Notes: generated by a model not told the origin, from the letters alone. Positions 16,057 through 25,456 are shown, numbered from the stretch's first letter. The stretch is DNA of 47,216 bases from UBA1388 sp964555515 (GCA_964555515.1 CAZKSJ010000006.1:1-47216), one strand, 5' to 3'. Numbers and translations are program-made.

Positions 16057-17397
16057 CTAAAGCAAAATTGTCTGCTCTCTTTTTGGCCCAGTCGTGATCA
16101 TAGGAATTTTGATACCCAAATTATTTTCCAAGAATTTCAGATATTTTTTGGCTGCTGAAGGCAGTGCTGTTGCCGAGCGGGCTGCTTGAATTTCAGCCTG
16201 ATTCCAAGGTTTGAAACTCTTATAAACTGGCTCTACTTTGTTCAAATAAACTTGATCAGGACGGTAAGGCACGGATTTGCCGTTGAGTTTGTAATCAACA
16301 CAGATTTGCAGCGGTTGATCGTAAATAATGTCCATATGTGTCAAAATCAACTCCTTCACACCGCCCACCTTTAGAAAAAATCTAATTGCTGGTAAATCAA
16401 TGTAGGCAATATCACGTGGTCGCTTAGTAGTTGCTCCATATTCGTTGGCATCTTCCCTAATCTTTTTTGCTAAAGCACCCATCATGAGTGTGGGCAACCG
16501 GCGGGCACCCACGCTGGACATATACGTTGCCTTGATCACCGCAGCTCTCATTGAAAATTCTTCCATCAAAAAGGCCCCTTCTGAAGCGGCATGAATACCT
16601 GTAAAAGTGGTGTCAGATGCCGTCACGTCTGGGTATACTCCCCATCTAGCATCTAGCCCAATTGCCTGTGCTTTTTCACAGACTATACTCACTTTCTTAT
16701 CTTGCCAAAATTTCCTCAGCAACGGCACCAAATCAGTGACGAAAGTACTCAATTTCTTGGCTTGCATCCGCAATCTCTTGATAAACACTTCCTCTGTGCC
16801 CACCGGAATCATTTCTCCTGAAGCAGTCACCACGTTCAATTTAGCCAAGTCGCTGCCAAGTCCTTTAATTAAAGATTGATACAAACGATAATGCTTTGCA
16901 ATCAGTTTAGAATTAAACGGGACAACATCGCGCAATTTCACTGGATGACGCAGCAAGACATCTGCGTAGGCTGGGGAAATTCCCCGCCCCGTTGATCCTG
17001 AACCACCCTCTTGCCAGTCTTTCAAAACAGCCTCAAACGCGCGGTGAGTGTCAAGTGTTAACACCGTCAATTCATCAATCTTGATGCGACTTTGTAGTGA
17101 TTCACCCGTGACTTTTTCTACCGACGCAATTTCCTCAAGCAAATCACCTGGATGAATGACCATGCCCTTGCCCAACAACAACTTGACTCTATCAATCATC
17201 ACTCCACTGGGCAGTTGGTGCAGCGCAATCCTGGTATCACCTACTTCAACCGTGTGTCCGGCGTTGGCGCCACCATTATCGCGAAAAACCACCACGGCAC
17301 CTTTTTTGGCAAACTTACTGACATACCAATCGACAATCCTACCCTTGCCTTCATCACCATAAGCTCCACCACAAAATGCCACAGTTTGCTTTCTCAT
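16057..17397 (-). CDS. purA: Adenylosuccinate synthetase
   Basis: GTP-dependent ligase making adenylosuccinate from IMP and aspartate; 446 aa, near the usual 430. The N-terminal loop is GDEGKGR (residues 14-20, usually GDEGKGK), with NGGANAGHTV carrying the catalytic His near 48. The segment SGSTGRGISPAYAD matches the IMP-binding region. It lies 48 bp after purB on the same strand, and together they convert IMP to AMP. Shine-Dalgarno AAGG is present. Confidence 0.95.
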   Translation of the reverse strand: MRKQTVAFCGGAYGDEGKGRIVDWYVSKFAKKGAVVVFRDNGGANAGHTVEVGDTRIALHQLPSGVMIDRVKLLLGKGMVIHPGDLLEEIASVEKVTGESLQSRIKIDELTVLTLDTHRAFEAVLKDWQEGGSGSTGRGISPAYADVLLRHPVKLRDVVPFNSKLIAKHYRLYQSLIKGLGSDLAKLNVVTASGEMIPVGTEEVFIKRLRMQAKKLSTFVTDLVPLLRKFWQDKKVSIVCEKAQAIGLDARWGVYPDVTASDTTFTGIHAASEGAFLMEEFSMRAAVIKATYMSSVGARRLPTLMMGALAKKIREDANEYGATTKRPRDIAYIDLPAIRFFLKVGGVKELILTHMDIIYDQPLQICVDYKLNGKSVPYRPDQVYLNKVEPVYKSFKPWNQAEIQAARSATALPSAAKKYLKFLENNLGIKIPMITTGPKREQTILL

Positions 17398-17445
17398 CCT
17401 TGCCTTTCTATTTATGCTAAGTAAATGGTAAACAAGTGCATGAGT

Positions 17446-18837
17446 TCAGTTCTTTGCTAAATATTTTTTTACTTTTTTGATTTCAAACTTGGTGAGCTTG
17501 GTTGCGAGGCCAGTGTAATCTTCTGCCTTGAGATTGACAAGTAATTGACGATTGACTGGATTCTTGATTTCTTGGGAAATCATTTGGATGGATTGTTCTG
17601 AAAACTCTTTACCTCTACTCTGTTTTTTGACTACTTCATAAGCATCAGCTCTACCATCCAGGCGTAAAGCCGATTGAACTGCCTCCGCCATCATCTCTGG
17701 ATGATGGCGGACTTCTGCCAACATCAACTGCCGATTAGCTTCAACTTGACTCAACCCCTTGACTAAAGACTGCATCGCGAGCAACGAGTGACCAAGTGCC
17801 ACGCCAATCGACCGTTTGACGGTGCTATCTGACAAATCCCGCTGCAACCTAGAAATTGGTAACTTTTCAGTAAAGTGAGCTAATAACGCCGTGGCCAAAC
17901 CCGCGTTGCCTTCTGCGTTTTCAAAATCAATTGGATTGATTTTCTGAGGCATCGTGGAAGAACCCACCTCATTGTCTTTGGGTATCTGGTGCAAATAATC
18001 ATCGCTAATGTACTGCCAGCAATCTCTAGCGCAATCAAGAAGAATTTGATTAATTCTGATTAAAGATTGAAAATACCTTGCTGCCGATTCAGCAGGCACA
18101 ATCTGAATAGTAATATTGTTCGGTTGCAAACCCAAATTGACAACCAACCGCTCACTAAATTTCGGCCAATTAATTTTGGGGAAGAATAAATCATGAACGT
18201 GCCAATTACCCACTGCGCCATTGCATTTGGCCTCTATTGGTAAGGCTGCTAAATATTGGTATTCAGCAACTAACCGCGTCACAAAATTCAGCAGCTCTTT
18301 ACCCAAGGTGGTGGGCACCGCTGGCTGGCCGTGAGTCCTACCCATCATCACAGCCGATGCATTTGGTTCGGCCAACTGAATCAATCCCACAATTACTTTC
18401 TTGAGTTGAGGCAACATCACTTGTTGCAATGATGCTTGCAACATTAAGCCATAAGCGATTGAGTTGGTGTCTTCACTGGTTAATCCAAAATGAATATAAG
18501 GGTTCAACTTAGCCAAACCTAACCGACTGAGTTCTTCGCGTAAAAAGTACTCCACCGCCTTCACGTCGTGCCGACAAGTTGCTTCATGCTGCTTAACTTT
18601 GAGCGCTTGCTTTTCGTCAAATCGTTCAACAATCCTGCGGATGGTGGCAGTTTTTTTTGCAGATATTTTTACTAAATTAGTTTCCGTCAAAAAAGCCAGT
18701 AAGTACTCAATTTCCGCCATGACACGAAAGTAAATCAAGCCATATTCAGAAAAAAGGATAGCTAAATCTTTGACACGTTGGGCGTACCTGCCGTCTAAAG
18801 GAGAGATCGAATTTAACCCATGATCTTTGGGGCTCAT
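17446..18837 (-). CDS. purB: Adenylosuccinate lyase
   Basis: Fumarase/aspartase-superfamily enzyme that releases fumarate from adenylosuccinate to give AMP; 463 aa, E. coli-type length. It opens with the substrate-binding SPLDGRYA. GRTHGQPAVPTTLGKE carries a conserved His, and GSSTMPQKINPIDFENAEGN is the superfamily signature with the catalytic Ser loop. A purA partner follows. An extended -10 lies 31-39 bp upstream. Confidence 0.96.
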   Translation of the reverse strand: MSPKDHGLNSISPLDGRYAQRVKDLAILFSEYGLIYFRVMAEIEYLLAFLTETNLVKISAKKTATIRRIVERFDEKQALKVKQHEATCRHDVKAVEYFLREELSRLGLAKLNPYIHFGLTSEDTNSIAYGLMLQASLQQVMLPQLKKVIVGLIQLAEPNASAVMMGRTHGQPAVPTTLGKELLNFVTRLVAEYQYLAALPIEAKCNGAVGNWHVHDLFFPKINWPKFSERLVVNLGLQPNNITIQIVPAESAARYFQSLIRINQILLDCARDCWQYISDDYLHQIPKDNEVGSSTMPQKINPIDFENAEGNAGLATALLAHFTEKLPISRLQRDLSDSTVKRSIGVALGHSLLAMQSLVKGLSQVEANRQLMLAEVRHHPEMMAEAVQSALRLDGRADAYEVVKKQSRGKEFSEQSIQMISQEIKNPVNRQLLVNLKAEDYTGLATKLTKFEIKKVKKYLAKN

Positions 18838-18867
18838 AACAGTTTTTTTCGAGCCAAAAACGGTTAC

Positions 18868-18876
18868 ATTGTAACA
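18868..18876 (-). promoter_or_regulatory. Extended -10 promoter of purB-purA
   Basis: Minus-strand TGTTACAAT (TGn plus TACAAT). It leaves a short leader of about 25 nt before the purB ATG. Confidence 0.5.
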
Positions 18877-19018
18877 GAATTATTGTACCTGTAATTAGGC
18901 AGTTGAGCAGAAAGATATTTGGGGGAAAGTTCACTGATAATGAATCAGGAGCAGGTGCAAATTCTGCACGCCACTGACTATAAATAGCACAAATCAACAA
19001 CGCTGATCTGTATCATCG

Positions 19019-19222
19019 CTATTCTTCTTCTGGAATGACCAACCAACAAATCAGGTATGGAATGATGCCTGGTAAGCCACCTGGAATAAGTAACAATACC
19101 CAAATGATGCGGACTATGGTCACATCAATGTTGAAGTAATTGGCAAAAGCAATTGCTACCCCACCAATTTTCTTACCCTCTTTGGGAATTACCAACTTGC
19201 GTTTAGGATTATCTTTTGACAT
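19019..19222 (-). CDS. PspC-domain small membrane protein
   Basis: A 67-aa protein. A basic N-terminus is followed by the PspC domain: GKKIGGVAIAFANYFNIDVTIVRIIWVLL and a second hydrophobic segment ending in CWLVIPEEE. PspC proteins are linked to envelope stress. ATG 19222 has no Shine-Dalgarno. TATAAT (19231-19236) ends 8 nt upstream, so a leaderless transcript is likely. It sits just downstream of the bactofilin-like gene but has its own promoter. Confidence 0.85.
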   Translation of the reverse strand: MSKDNPKRKLVIPKEGKKIGGVAIAFANYFNIDVTIVRIIWVLLLIPGGLPGIIPYLICWLVIPEEE

Positions 19223-19230
19223 ATAGCTAG

Positions 19231-19236
19231 ATTATA
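19231..19236 (-). promoter_or_regulatory. -10 box of the PspC gene
   Basis: Perfect TATAAT, 8 nt from ATG 19222. Confidence 0.45.
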
Positions 19237-19251
19237 CACAAATGCCGAAAA

Positions 19252-20520
19252 TTATTTGACCCTCTGTTTTTGCAATAGGTTTTTAAACCAGATAATAATT
19301 GCTCCCATACCAACCAAAATGGCAATAAGCTTAGTGATGCCACTAACCAGAGGCAACAGATACACAATCTGTAGTAAAAATAGACCTAAAGCAAACTGAG
19401 CATAATTAGAACTTAGGGCGCCCCATCTAAATTGCTGCGCGATGCGACGACCTAAGACAAAAGCCGCCACCCAACTGGCAACAATTAAGTCGATGATCCA
19501 ACTAAATAATGTAATCAAACCTAGAGGCAGACCAATGATGGTCGTGATAAGTATTACAGCCAAAATTGGAGCAATAATTAAATACACCAATCCCCAACCG
19601 ATACTACTTATCAAAGAATTTTCGGCTACTGCCACGATGTCTAAAATTGGCTTACTCAGTAAATAGAACAAAATTCCTCCTGACGCTAAACCCATAAAAA
19701 AACCAAGCATTAATTTGACCAACAAGCCGCCTGCTGCCGATCCCTTAGAACTTACTTTTTCATCGTCATTGGCAAACTTTGTTTTGGTCATTTCCCTATC
19801 AACTTGTTGCAGATTTTGTGTACCCCCAATAATCGCCTCGGGAGAAATTTGGCTTTCTGACTGATAGTTGACTACTAAATTACCACTAACCGATGCTGTT
19901 GGACTAACCACAAAAGAACCTGATTCAACCCTTATATCCTGGCCAACATTCCCACCGATAATTACGTTACCTCCAGTAGCGAGCGCATTATCTGTCACTG
20001 TACCATCAATATTCAGAGTGCCACCTGCAGCTATCAGACTTTTTCCAATCGTGCTGCTTTTTGTGAAGGTCACATTGCCACCTGCAACTGTAACGTTTTT
20101 ACCTACCGTACCAGTGATAGTTACATTGCCCCCAGCAATGCGCACATCATCCGTTACCTCGCCAGCAATCACAATATTACCGCCTGCAACCAATAAATCA
20201 CCATTGATCAGCCCATCGATCCTGATGGTGGCGCCAACCGCGTACACATCTCCCTCAAGCTCATTATCAACGATCACGGCCTCGCCAGCAATAAAATGTG
20301 GCCCTTCCGGAAATTCAAAAACTTTCAAATCATGATTGCCAAATCCATCGTTAACTAATGTAGCCGCACTCGTACCCTGCTGCGTATCTAAGGGCTCTGA
20401 TTGAGCTAAAGCTGGGTGTACTATCAATAATCCTAAGCTTATGCTGCAAACTACAGCTATTATTGTTTGCAAAGAAAAATAATTTGAAAACTGAGGAAAT
20501 CTTGGGGAATGTAAATTCAT
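19252..20520 (-). CDS. Secreted/membrane bactofilin-like repeat protein
   Basis: A 422-aa protein with a signal peptide (hydrophobic stretch ending HPALAQS, about residue 40). A right-handed beta-solenoid region of about 140 residues follows, with many short repeats of the type VAGGNVxIxGxV (GDLLVAGGNI, DVRIAGGNV, NVTVAGGNV and so on), as in polymer-forming bactofilins. After a polar linker come about four to five membrane helices and a basic tail. In contrast to cytosolic bactofilins, the solenoid should face outside. Possible envelope scaffold; PspC neighbours it. Confidence 0.8.
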   Translation of the reverse strand: MNLHSPRFPQFSNYFSLQTIIAVVCSISLGLLIVHPALAQSEPLDTQQGTSAATLVNDGFGNHDLKVFEFPEGPHFIAGEAVIVDNELEGDVYAVGATIRIDGLINGDLLVAGGNIVIAGEVTDDVRIAGGNVTITGTVGKNVTVAGGNVTFTKSSTIGKSLIAAGGTLNIDGTVTDNALATGGNVIIGGNVGQDIRVESGSFVVSPTASVSGNLVVNYQSESQISPEAIIGGTQNLQQVDREMTKTKFANDDEKVSSKGSAAGGLLVKLMLGFFMGLASGGILFYLLSKPILDIVAVAENSLISSIGWGLVYLIIAPILAVILITTIIGLPLGLITLFSWIIDLIVASWVAAFVLGRRIAQQFRWGALSSNYAQFALGLFLLQIVYLLPLVSGITKLIAILVGMGAIIIWFKNLLQKQRVK

Positions 20521-20539
20521 ATTCTCTTTTCAAGTTTTA

Positions 20540-22000
20540 TTAATTCTTCTTCAGTACTTGTGATCCGTCTGGATTGTCTTCGATTAGATAACCAAGACGA
20601 GTAAGTTCATCCCGAAGTTGATCCGCCAGCTGCCAATCTTGGTTGGCACGGGCAGTTTTTCTTTTTTGCAGTAATTGTCTAATTTCAGCTGGAATAATCT
20701 CATCTTCCTCACCAACAGTTTGACCCAACCCAGCCGACTTAATTTCCCCGATGACTTGTTCCGCTTGTTTCAAGTTTAAGCCTAGTACTTCATCAAAATC
20801 GACCAACAAATCATATTTATCACTGCTAGGAATATTTGACTTAAGCATTTCCCACATGACAGACAAAGTTTCTGGCGTGGATAAATCATTTTCCAGCGCG
20901 GCAAAAAAACGCGCTCGATAATTGTCGACTTTTTTCATCTTCTCTTCTGAAAGAGCCAATCGATCTTGATCATCACGATAAAGTACAGCTAGTTCAAGTA
21001 ATTTTTGCAAAGTTTTTTGGGCACCAGCTAAATTCTGCCAGGTAAAATTCATCTCAGACCGGTAGTGAGCGGTTAAGAACAATAAACGCAACGCTCTGGG
21101 GTGGTAACCTTTGCCAATCACGTCATCAATCGTGTAAAAATTATCCAAAGATTTACTCATTTTTTGACCATCAACCAACACAAAATTGTGATGTAGCCAA
21201 TATTTCACAACTGGCTTTTTGCCTGTGGCTGCCTCAGTCTGAGCGATCTCATTGGTATGATGCACCGGAATGTGGTCAATACCACCAGTGTGGATGTCGA
21301 ATTGGTCGCCGAGGTACTGCCGAGCCATGGCACTGCACTCCACATGCCATCCTGGGAAACTACGCTCTGCCCAAGGGCTTGGCCAAACCATTTGTCTATT
21401 TTCACCAGGTCTTTCGAACTTCCAAAGTGCAAAATCACTGGAATTTTTTTTGCCGGGCACTGCCTCAACCCGCGCACCCGCCTGTTGGCTAGCTAGCTTG
21501 AGCTGCGCCAATTTTCCGTAATCGTCAATTTTACTGGTGTCAAAGTAAACTCCATCCCCCTCAATGACATACGTGAAGCCGCGTTTTTCTAACTCCTGCA
21601 CCAAATTAAGCTGCGCTTCAATATGATCAGTGGCTTTGCAACTCACGTCTGGGCGTAGATTGCCCATCAAGTCCATGCTTCGCCAAAAATACTCTTCAAA
21701 TTTGTGCGCAATTTCCCAAACCGATTGGTGGTATTTCTTGGCTCCTTTTTCTAGTTTGTCTTCACCCGTATCAGCATCAGAAGCCAAGTGTCCCACATCA
21801 GTCACATTCTGCACAAACTTGACTTTATAGCCTACGTGGCGCAGCGTTTTTATCAAGACGTCATCCATGGTGTAACGACGCAAATGCCCCAAATGGGTGT
21901 AGTCATAGACGGTGAAGCCACAAGCATATAAGCCTACCTCATCTTGATTCAGAGGTTGGAATTCTTCTAGTTGCCTGGAAAGAGTATTGTATAAACGCAT
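20540..22000 (-). CDS. cysS: Cysteinyl-tRNA synthetase
   Basis: Class I synthetase, 486 aa. The HIGH motif appears as HLGH (residues 36-39) and KMSKS in DGQKMSKSLDNF. Zinc-binding residues include Cys27 in YACGFTVYD and the GWHVECSAM segment. The C-terminal DALR-type helical domain ends with a QDWQLADQLRDEL helix, typical of CysRS. ATG 22000 is preceded by AAGGGACAAG and by a TACAAT box (22011-22016) 10 nt upstream, so the leader is very short. Confidence 0.96.
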   Translation of the reverse strand: MRLYNTLSRQLEEFQPLNQDEVGLYACGFTVYDYTHLGHLRRYTMDDVLIKTLRHVGYKVKFVQNVTDVGHLASDADTGEDKLEKGAKKYHQSVWEIAHKFEEYFWRSMDLMGNLRPDVSCKATDHIEAQLNLVQELEKRGFTYVIEGDGVYFDTSKIDDYGKLAQLKLASQQAGARVEAVPGKKNSSDFALWKFERPGENRQMVWPSPWAERSFPGWHVECSAMARQYLGDQFDIHTGGIDHIPVHHTNEIAQTEAATGKKPVVKYWLHHNFVLVDGQKMSKSLDNFYTIDDVIGKGYHPRALRLLFLTAHYRSEMNFTWQNLAGAQKTLQKLLELAVLYRDDQDRLALSEEKMKKVDNYRARFFAALENDLSTPETLSVMWEMLKSNIPSSDKYDLLVDFDEVLGLNLKQAEQVIGEIKSAGLGQTVGEEDEIIPAEIRQLLQKRKTARANQDWQLADQLRDELTRLGYLIEDNPDGSQVLKKN

Positions 22001-22126
22001 CTTGTCCCTTATTGTACATCAGACACTTGAAATCAGCCGACTTCGTTCACGTCCATATTCTTGAATAATCAGATCAGCAGCTTCATACTGCGTCACATTA
22101 ATAATTCTAGCTAATTCATTTTTTGT

Positions 22127-22471
22127 ATGACCAACGAGATTAACCCAGAAATCGCCAGATTGAAGAAATTGCTGACCAACTATTGCGACGAAGTTGGAAT
22201 TAATCCTGATCAAAAAACTTGGTCAAACACAGAGACTCATCAACTTTTTCATCTCATCATTTCAGACTATATTGAGGGAAGAGTATCGGTAGATGATCTG
22301 GCTACTCTTTGTGAACTGTCCTACCTTAAACTGCCGCCAGAAACATCACTATTCTCTACTCTCTTGTCAGGGGCTGAAATTGAGTGGGACATTCGCCATA
22401 ATCCCTTCTCAGCAGCTGACACGATTGAGGAATTGGTCTTGGTTTTTGGGCAGGATCATAGTAGTTCTTAA
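22127..22471 (+). CDS. Hypothetical small acidic protein, 114 aa
   Basis: Not recognised. Soluble and acidic, predicted mostly helical, with no signal peptide or membrane segment. It opens MTNEINPEIARLKKL, has a Trp-Ser-Asn-Thr segment, then a DLATLCELSYLKL helix, and ends IEELVLVFGQDHSSS. It is monocistronic on the plus strand between cysS and the SIMPL gene. No clear ribosome site. One of the series of isolated plus-strand small genes in this window. Confidence 0.6.
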   Translation: MTNEINPEIARLKKLLTNYCDEVGINPDQKTWSNTETHQLFHLIISDYIEGRVSVDDLATLCELSYLKLPPETSLFSTLLSGAEIEWDIRHNPFSAADTIEELVLVFGQDHSSS

Positions 22472-22563
22472 CTCTAATAATCTGGGAATCTTTCCATCGA
22501 TGATTAGTCAATAATCGGTCGATATCTTGTCAACAAATAGTCGATGAATATGCCGACCACTCC

Positions 22564-23286
22564 CTATTTCAATTCAAAAACGACGTTCACTGATGCGCGC
22601 ACTGTACTGCTGCCAGGTTCAACTGGCGCTCCCCCACCGTAACCTTCAAACATTCTAGCCGCATAATATGGCGAGCTGGCCATTCCACCCTCAGCGATAC
22701 TCAGTACTTGACCAACCGTTTTTCCTTGAGCGGTTGCAACTTGTTCCGCCTTTTCTCGGGCATTATTAACTGCCAAGTTAATCAGTTCTGCCTCCGACTC
22801 TTTGCTGTCATCCAGCGCAAAGTTGGGTCCAGAGATATCGGTCAAGCCACTCTCGGTGAGAACGGTCATTAGATCGGAAGTTTGATCGACATTGCGGAGC
22901 TTAATTTGGATCGAGTTATTTGCTCGCCATTGGCCTGGTTGAGTGCGTTGTCGCCCGTCAACATACACCGACTCTTGATCTTGGTACACACTTAAGTTTT
23001 GGGTCTTAATATCCTCTGGTGGAATACCAAATTCCTTGACGCGCTCAATCGCTGCTTCCATTTGTTGATTAACTTCATCAATTGCAACTTGCTTGTCATC
23101 ATTAACCGCGCTCATACCAGCATAAAACTGAGCAACTTGGTTGGATTCTTGTTTTTCCGCGGTGCCGGTCATGCTGATCGTTGCATTCGGCTTAATGGTT
23201 AAAGCTCCCCAACTCACAAATTGTGAAGCTAAGGAAATAACCGCAACTAAAATCAAACCACCGATCCAAAAAGTGCTCGCTCTCAT
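22564..23286 (-). CDS. SIMPL-domain (DUF541) protein, membrane anchored
   Basis: A 240-aa protein with one N-terminal membrane helix (about residues 7-24) followed by a SIMPL domain: SMTGTAEKQESNQVAQFYAGMSA at the start, the typical DIKTQNLSVYQ centre, and a late NNAREKAEQVATAQGKTVGQVLSIAEG segment. SIMPL proteins face the outside in many bacteria and have no defined biochemical activity. The last 40 residues hold a Gly/Tyr-rich loop before the final strand. Confidence 0.88.
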   Translation of the reverse strand: MRASTFWIGGLILVAVISLASQFVSWGALTIKPNATISMTGTAEKQESNQVAQFYAGMSAVNDDKQVAIDEVNQQMEAAIERVKEFGIPPEDIKTQNLSVYQDQESVYVDGRQRTQPGQWRANNSIQIKLRNVDQTSDLMTVLTESGLTDISGPNFALDDSKESEAELINLAVNNAREKAEQVATAQGKTVGQVLSIAEGGMASSPYYAARMFEGYGGGAPVEPGSSTVRASVNVVFELK

Positions 23287-23372
23287 GGCAATATTCTTTC
23301 TTAAAATAAGCTAACAAATAATTGCCTCCACCATACAACTGACCGCTAGTATTGTAAATTAAATCTTTTTGA

Positions 23373-23378
23373 TACAAT
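23373..23378 (+). promoter_or_regulatory. Extended -10 of the 23.4-kb small gene
   Basis: TGATACAAT, with TACAAT at 23373-23378. It ends 8 nt before ATG 23387, predicting a leaderless mRNA. Confidence 0.5.
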
Positions 23379-23386
23379 TTGAGTCT

Positions 23387-23872
23387 ATGTCATTAAGGAG
23401 CGAGCAAACTTACAATCCCAATCCGCTAATTTCAGAATTAAGTCGAGAGCAACAACAGGCACAAGAGAACCGTGGTAAAGAAGCATTATTTTTTTTAGAA
23501 TTTGTAGATGGATCAGTTAATGTCTCACTCTCTCTCATCTTACTTGAAAGACCACCTCTGTCATCCCCACAACTTCATCTGAAAATTTCAGTTGTTCCTC
23601 TATTAGAAAACAATGAACAACTTCCGCGTCAATACCAGAACTTAATTGTGTCTTGGCCAAACCGATCGATGATAAAAGACGCAAGCAATCTTTTCAACGC
23701 CATCAATGATCTATTAAACAATGTTAAAAAAATGCGCCAAATAAATACGCCAACAGCAGACTCTAACACAAATTTGCCACGGACAGCACAAGAATTGTTA
23801 GTACAACTCAACACTTTGGTTGTTCTTTTCAAACCAAAAAGTGTTGACTCAGGTATTGACGAAAATTCGTGA
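23387..23872 (+). CDS. Hypothetical protein, about 161 aa
   Basis: Not recognised. The hydrophilic Gln/Glu-rich N-terminus (SLRSEQTYNPNPLISELS) is followed by a beta-rich core (VNVSLSLILLERP, LHLKISVVPLLE) and a helical region (LFNAINDLLNNVKKM). It resembles a small alpha/beta domain with no visible catalytic motif. ATG 23387 is chosen because the extended -10 ends 8 nt upstream; an in-frame TTG at 23369 overlaps the promoter. Isolated on the plus strand, divergent from the SIMPL gene. Confidence 0.65.
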   Translation: MSLRSEQTYNPNPLISELSREQQQAQENRGKEALFFLEFVDGSVNVSLSLILLERPPLSSPQLHLKISVVPLLENNEQLPRQYQNLIVSWPNRSMIKDASNLFNAINDLLNNVKKMRQINTPTADSNTNLPRTAQELLVQLNTLVVLFKPKSVDSGIDENS

Positions 23873-23966
23873 TCTCCTGAACTGAATTCAAAATCTGTAG
23901 GAAAATAACCAAGATCAATGCTGGTATGTTGTGGTTGACTGAGTATTTATTTGCCATCGAAAAAAT

Positions 23967-24617
23967 TTAGTTGGCGCTTTGGGGTTGTCCCAAGCGTTGG
24001 CGGTTTTGCTGGAGTTGTGTTACCGCGCGCTGTTTATCACTACCCGCTGGCCCGATTGGCCCATTTTTAGGAGAGGAAGGAGGCATCACTGCTTCTGCGG
24101 CTTCTGCTTCTTCCTTAGCCGTTTTTGCTTGTTGCGCCTCCTCTTCCATGGCACGTTTTCTGGCTAGTTCCCTTTCAAAATTTGCCCGTGCCACCGCCTG
24201 CTGCTCCTCATTAAGCTGTTGGTAATTACGGGCAATGATTTGTAGACGCTGTGCTTCTTCCTGATCAACTTCCTCGCCAAACTTAATTCCTAGAAAATCT
24301 AAGCCAGACGCTGTGACTAGGCCTTTAATAAAATCTCGACTAATCTCTTTGAATGGTTGACTAACTGCTTGCTTGAGCTCTGAGGGCGCCAGCGCGTCTA
24401 ACGGCGATTGTTGTTGGTGAGAGACACTACTCGGCGGTAACTTGGAATTAGCGGCTGATCCAGGTTTCGCGCTGGCGCCAGCCTGCCCAACTGCTTTTTG
24501 AGCAATCGCTTGCCCCATCGCCGCCTCATCAAGATGCTCACCAAATTGACCCAAACCCTGATTCATCCCACCACCGGGTCTTGGTCTGACGCTAGAACCA
24601 GATTTACCTCCCACCAT
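23967..24617 (-). CDS. Low-complexity Gln/Ala/Glu-rich protein, 216 aa
   Basis: Cytosolic, largely disordered or coiled-coil. A Gly/Pro/Arg-rich N-terminus leads to a short ordered segment (LKQAVSQPFKEISRDFIKGL, then GLDFLGIKFGEE), a long charged helix (about 110-185, Glu/Gln/Ala/Arg heptad-like) and a Gln-rich tail. ATG 24617 is preferred over an in-frame TTG at 24659 because AAGGGGGAAG precedes it. The ordered segment resembles small conserved proteins seen in Microgenomates; no function is known. It follows a gene of similar style. Confidence 0.65.
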   Translation of the reverse strand: MVGGKSGSSVRPRPGGGMNQGLGQFGEHLDEAAMGQAIAQKAVGQAGASAKPGSAANSKLPPSSVSHQQQSPLDALAPSELKQAVSQPFKEISRDFIKGLVTASGLDFLGIKFGEEVDQEEAQRLQIIARNYQQLNEEQQAVARANFERELARKRAMEEEAQQAKTAKEEAEAAEAVMPPSSPKNGPIGPAGSDKQRAVTQLQQNRQRLGQPQSAN

Positions 24618-24769
24618 CACTTCCCCCTTTTGAGTATCAAATAAATGACTCTCATGCAACTATTTTTAGCTCGTTGCGCTTTTTCCTGTCGTGATCGACA
24701 CACGACGACCAAATACGTCGACATTTGATCTCTCTCCCCCCAATTCTCAAGCATTACATATTCGTTAAC

Positions 24770-25456
24770 TTACTTAGTCACTTTCATATCTGTCACTTGA
24801 AAAATATCATGACCCACATGTGTTTGTTCCAGTTGATCCTCTGCGGCCACCTTTTGTTCCTCTTGCTCTACGCGTGCTTTAAACTGATCTGTTTGCTGTA
24901 GCTCAGCCATTTTGGCCTGTTGGGCAGCAAGTTGCACCTGCCTTTCCTGCTCAGCGTGTTGCGCCATCATTTCCGCTTGCTTCGCCTCTTCTTCCTTCAG
25001 AGCTTTTTGTGCCAGTTCCTGTGCGGCTTGTTCGGCAGAAGATTGTCTGTCATCCTCAGCCGTGCTAGCTTGACCATTATCACTAGGCGCGCTACTTCTT
25101 TTGGCCTTTGCCTTCGCCAATAACTCATCCAGCCGGGCAAGCGGATCATCCGCTGGTTGATCATCTACTGGTTGATTTTCCACAGATTGATCTTCTATCG
25201 GATTACTATCCCCAATTTTTCCTTCGGCAGGGTTTTCTACCAATTGAGGATTTCCGTCCTGCGTATTTGTCATCGTTTGCCCAAGCACAACATCATTTGC
25301 CTGACTTAGTGAAAGATCAGTTGATTGATCAGTAGCATCATCACTCACCTTAGTTAATGGCTGATTCATCGCTTGACCTACTCTGTCTGCTGGTGCTGGG
25401 GTGACCGAATTAGGATCTATGGAAGCACTTCGAACATTTTGAGGTTGATCTGTCAT
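24770..25456 (-). CDS. Low-complexity Gln/Asp-rich coiled-coil protein, 228 aa
   Basis: Not recognised. The first 100 residues are Asp/Gln/Asn/Pro-rich with short repeats around DQP and NQP (EDQSVENQPVDDQPADDP). Residues 130-215 form a Gln/Glu/Ala-rich helix likely to be a coiled coil. The C-terminus ends in a short ordered piece (HDIFQVTDMKVTK). A GGGG ribosome site precedes ATG 25456. The neighbour downstream has the same organisation, so the two may pair. Confidence 0.6.
   Translation of the reverse strand: MTDQPQNVRSASIDPNSVTPAPADRVGQAMNQPLTKVSDDATDQSTDLSLSQANDVVLGQTMTNTQDGNPQLVENPAEGKIGDSNPIEDQSVENQPVDDQPADDPLARLDELLAKAKAKRSSAPSDNGQASTAEDDRQSSAEQAAQELAQKALKEEEAKQAEMMAQHAEQERQVQLAAQQAKMAELQQTDQFKARVEQEEQKVAAEDQLEQTHVGHDIFQVTDMKVTK

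Noticed and set aside
18746..19000. 84-codon minus-strand frame overlapping the purB start
   Set aside because: It overlaps conserved purB codons in another frame and the purB promoter; composition is not protein-like.
19868..20335. 155-codon plus-strand frame opposite the bactofilin-like repeats
   Set aside because: It is an antisense shadow of the repetitive solenoid coding region, with a Pro/Thr/Val-rich translation expected from the complement of VAGGN repeats.
22019..22213. Minus-strand frame ending 18 bp before cysS, with a helix-turn-helix-like stretch (NELARIINVTQYEAADLI)
   Set aside because: No start codon near the plausible domain, and it overlaps the better-supported plus-strand gene at 22127. 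Kept only as a doubtful observation.
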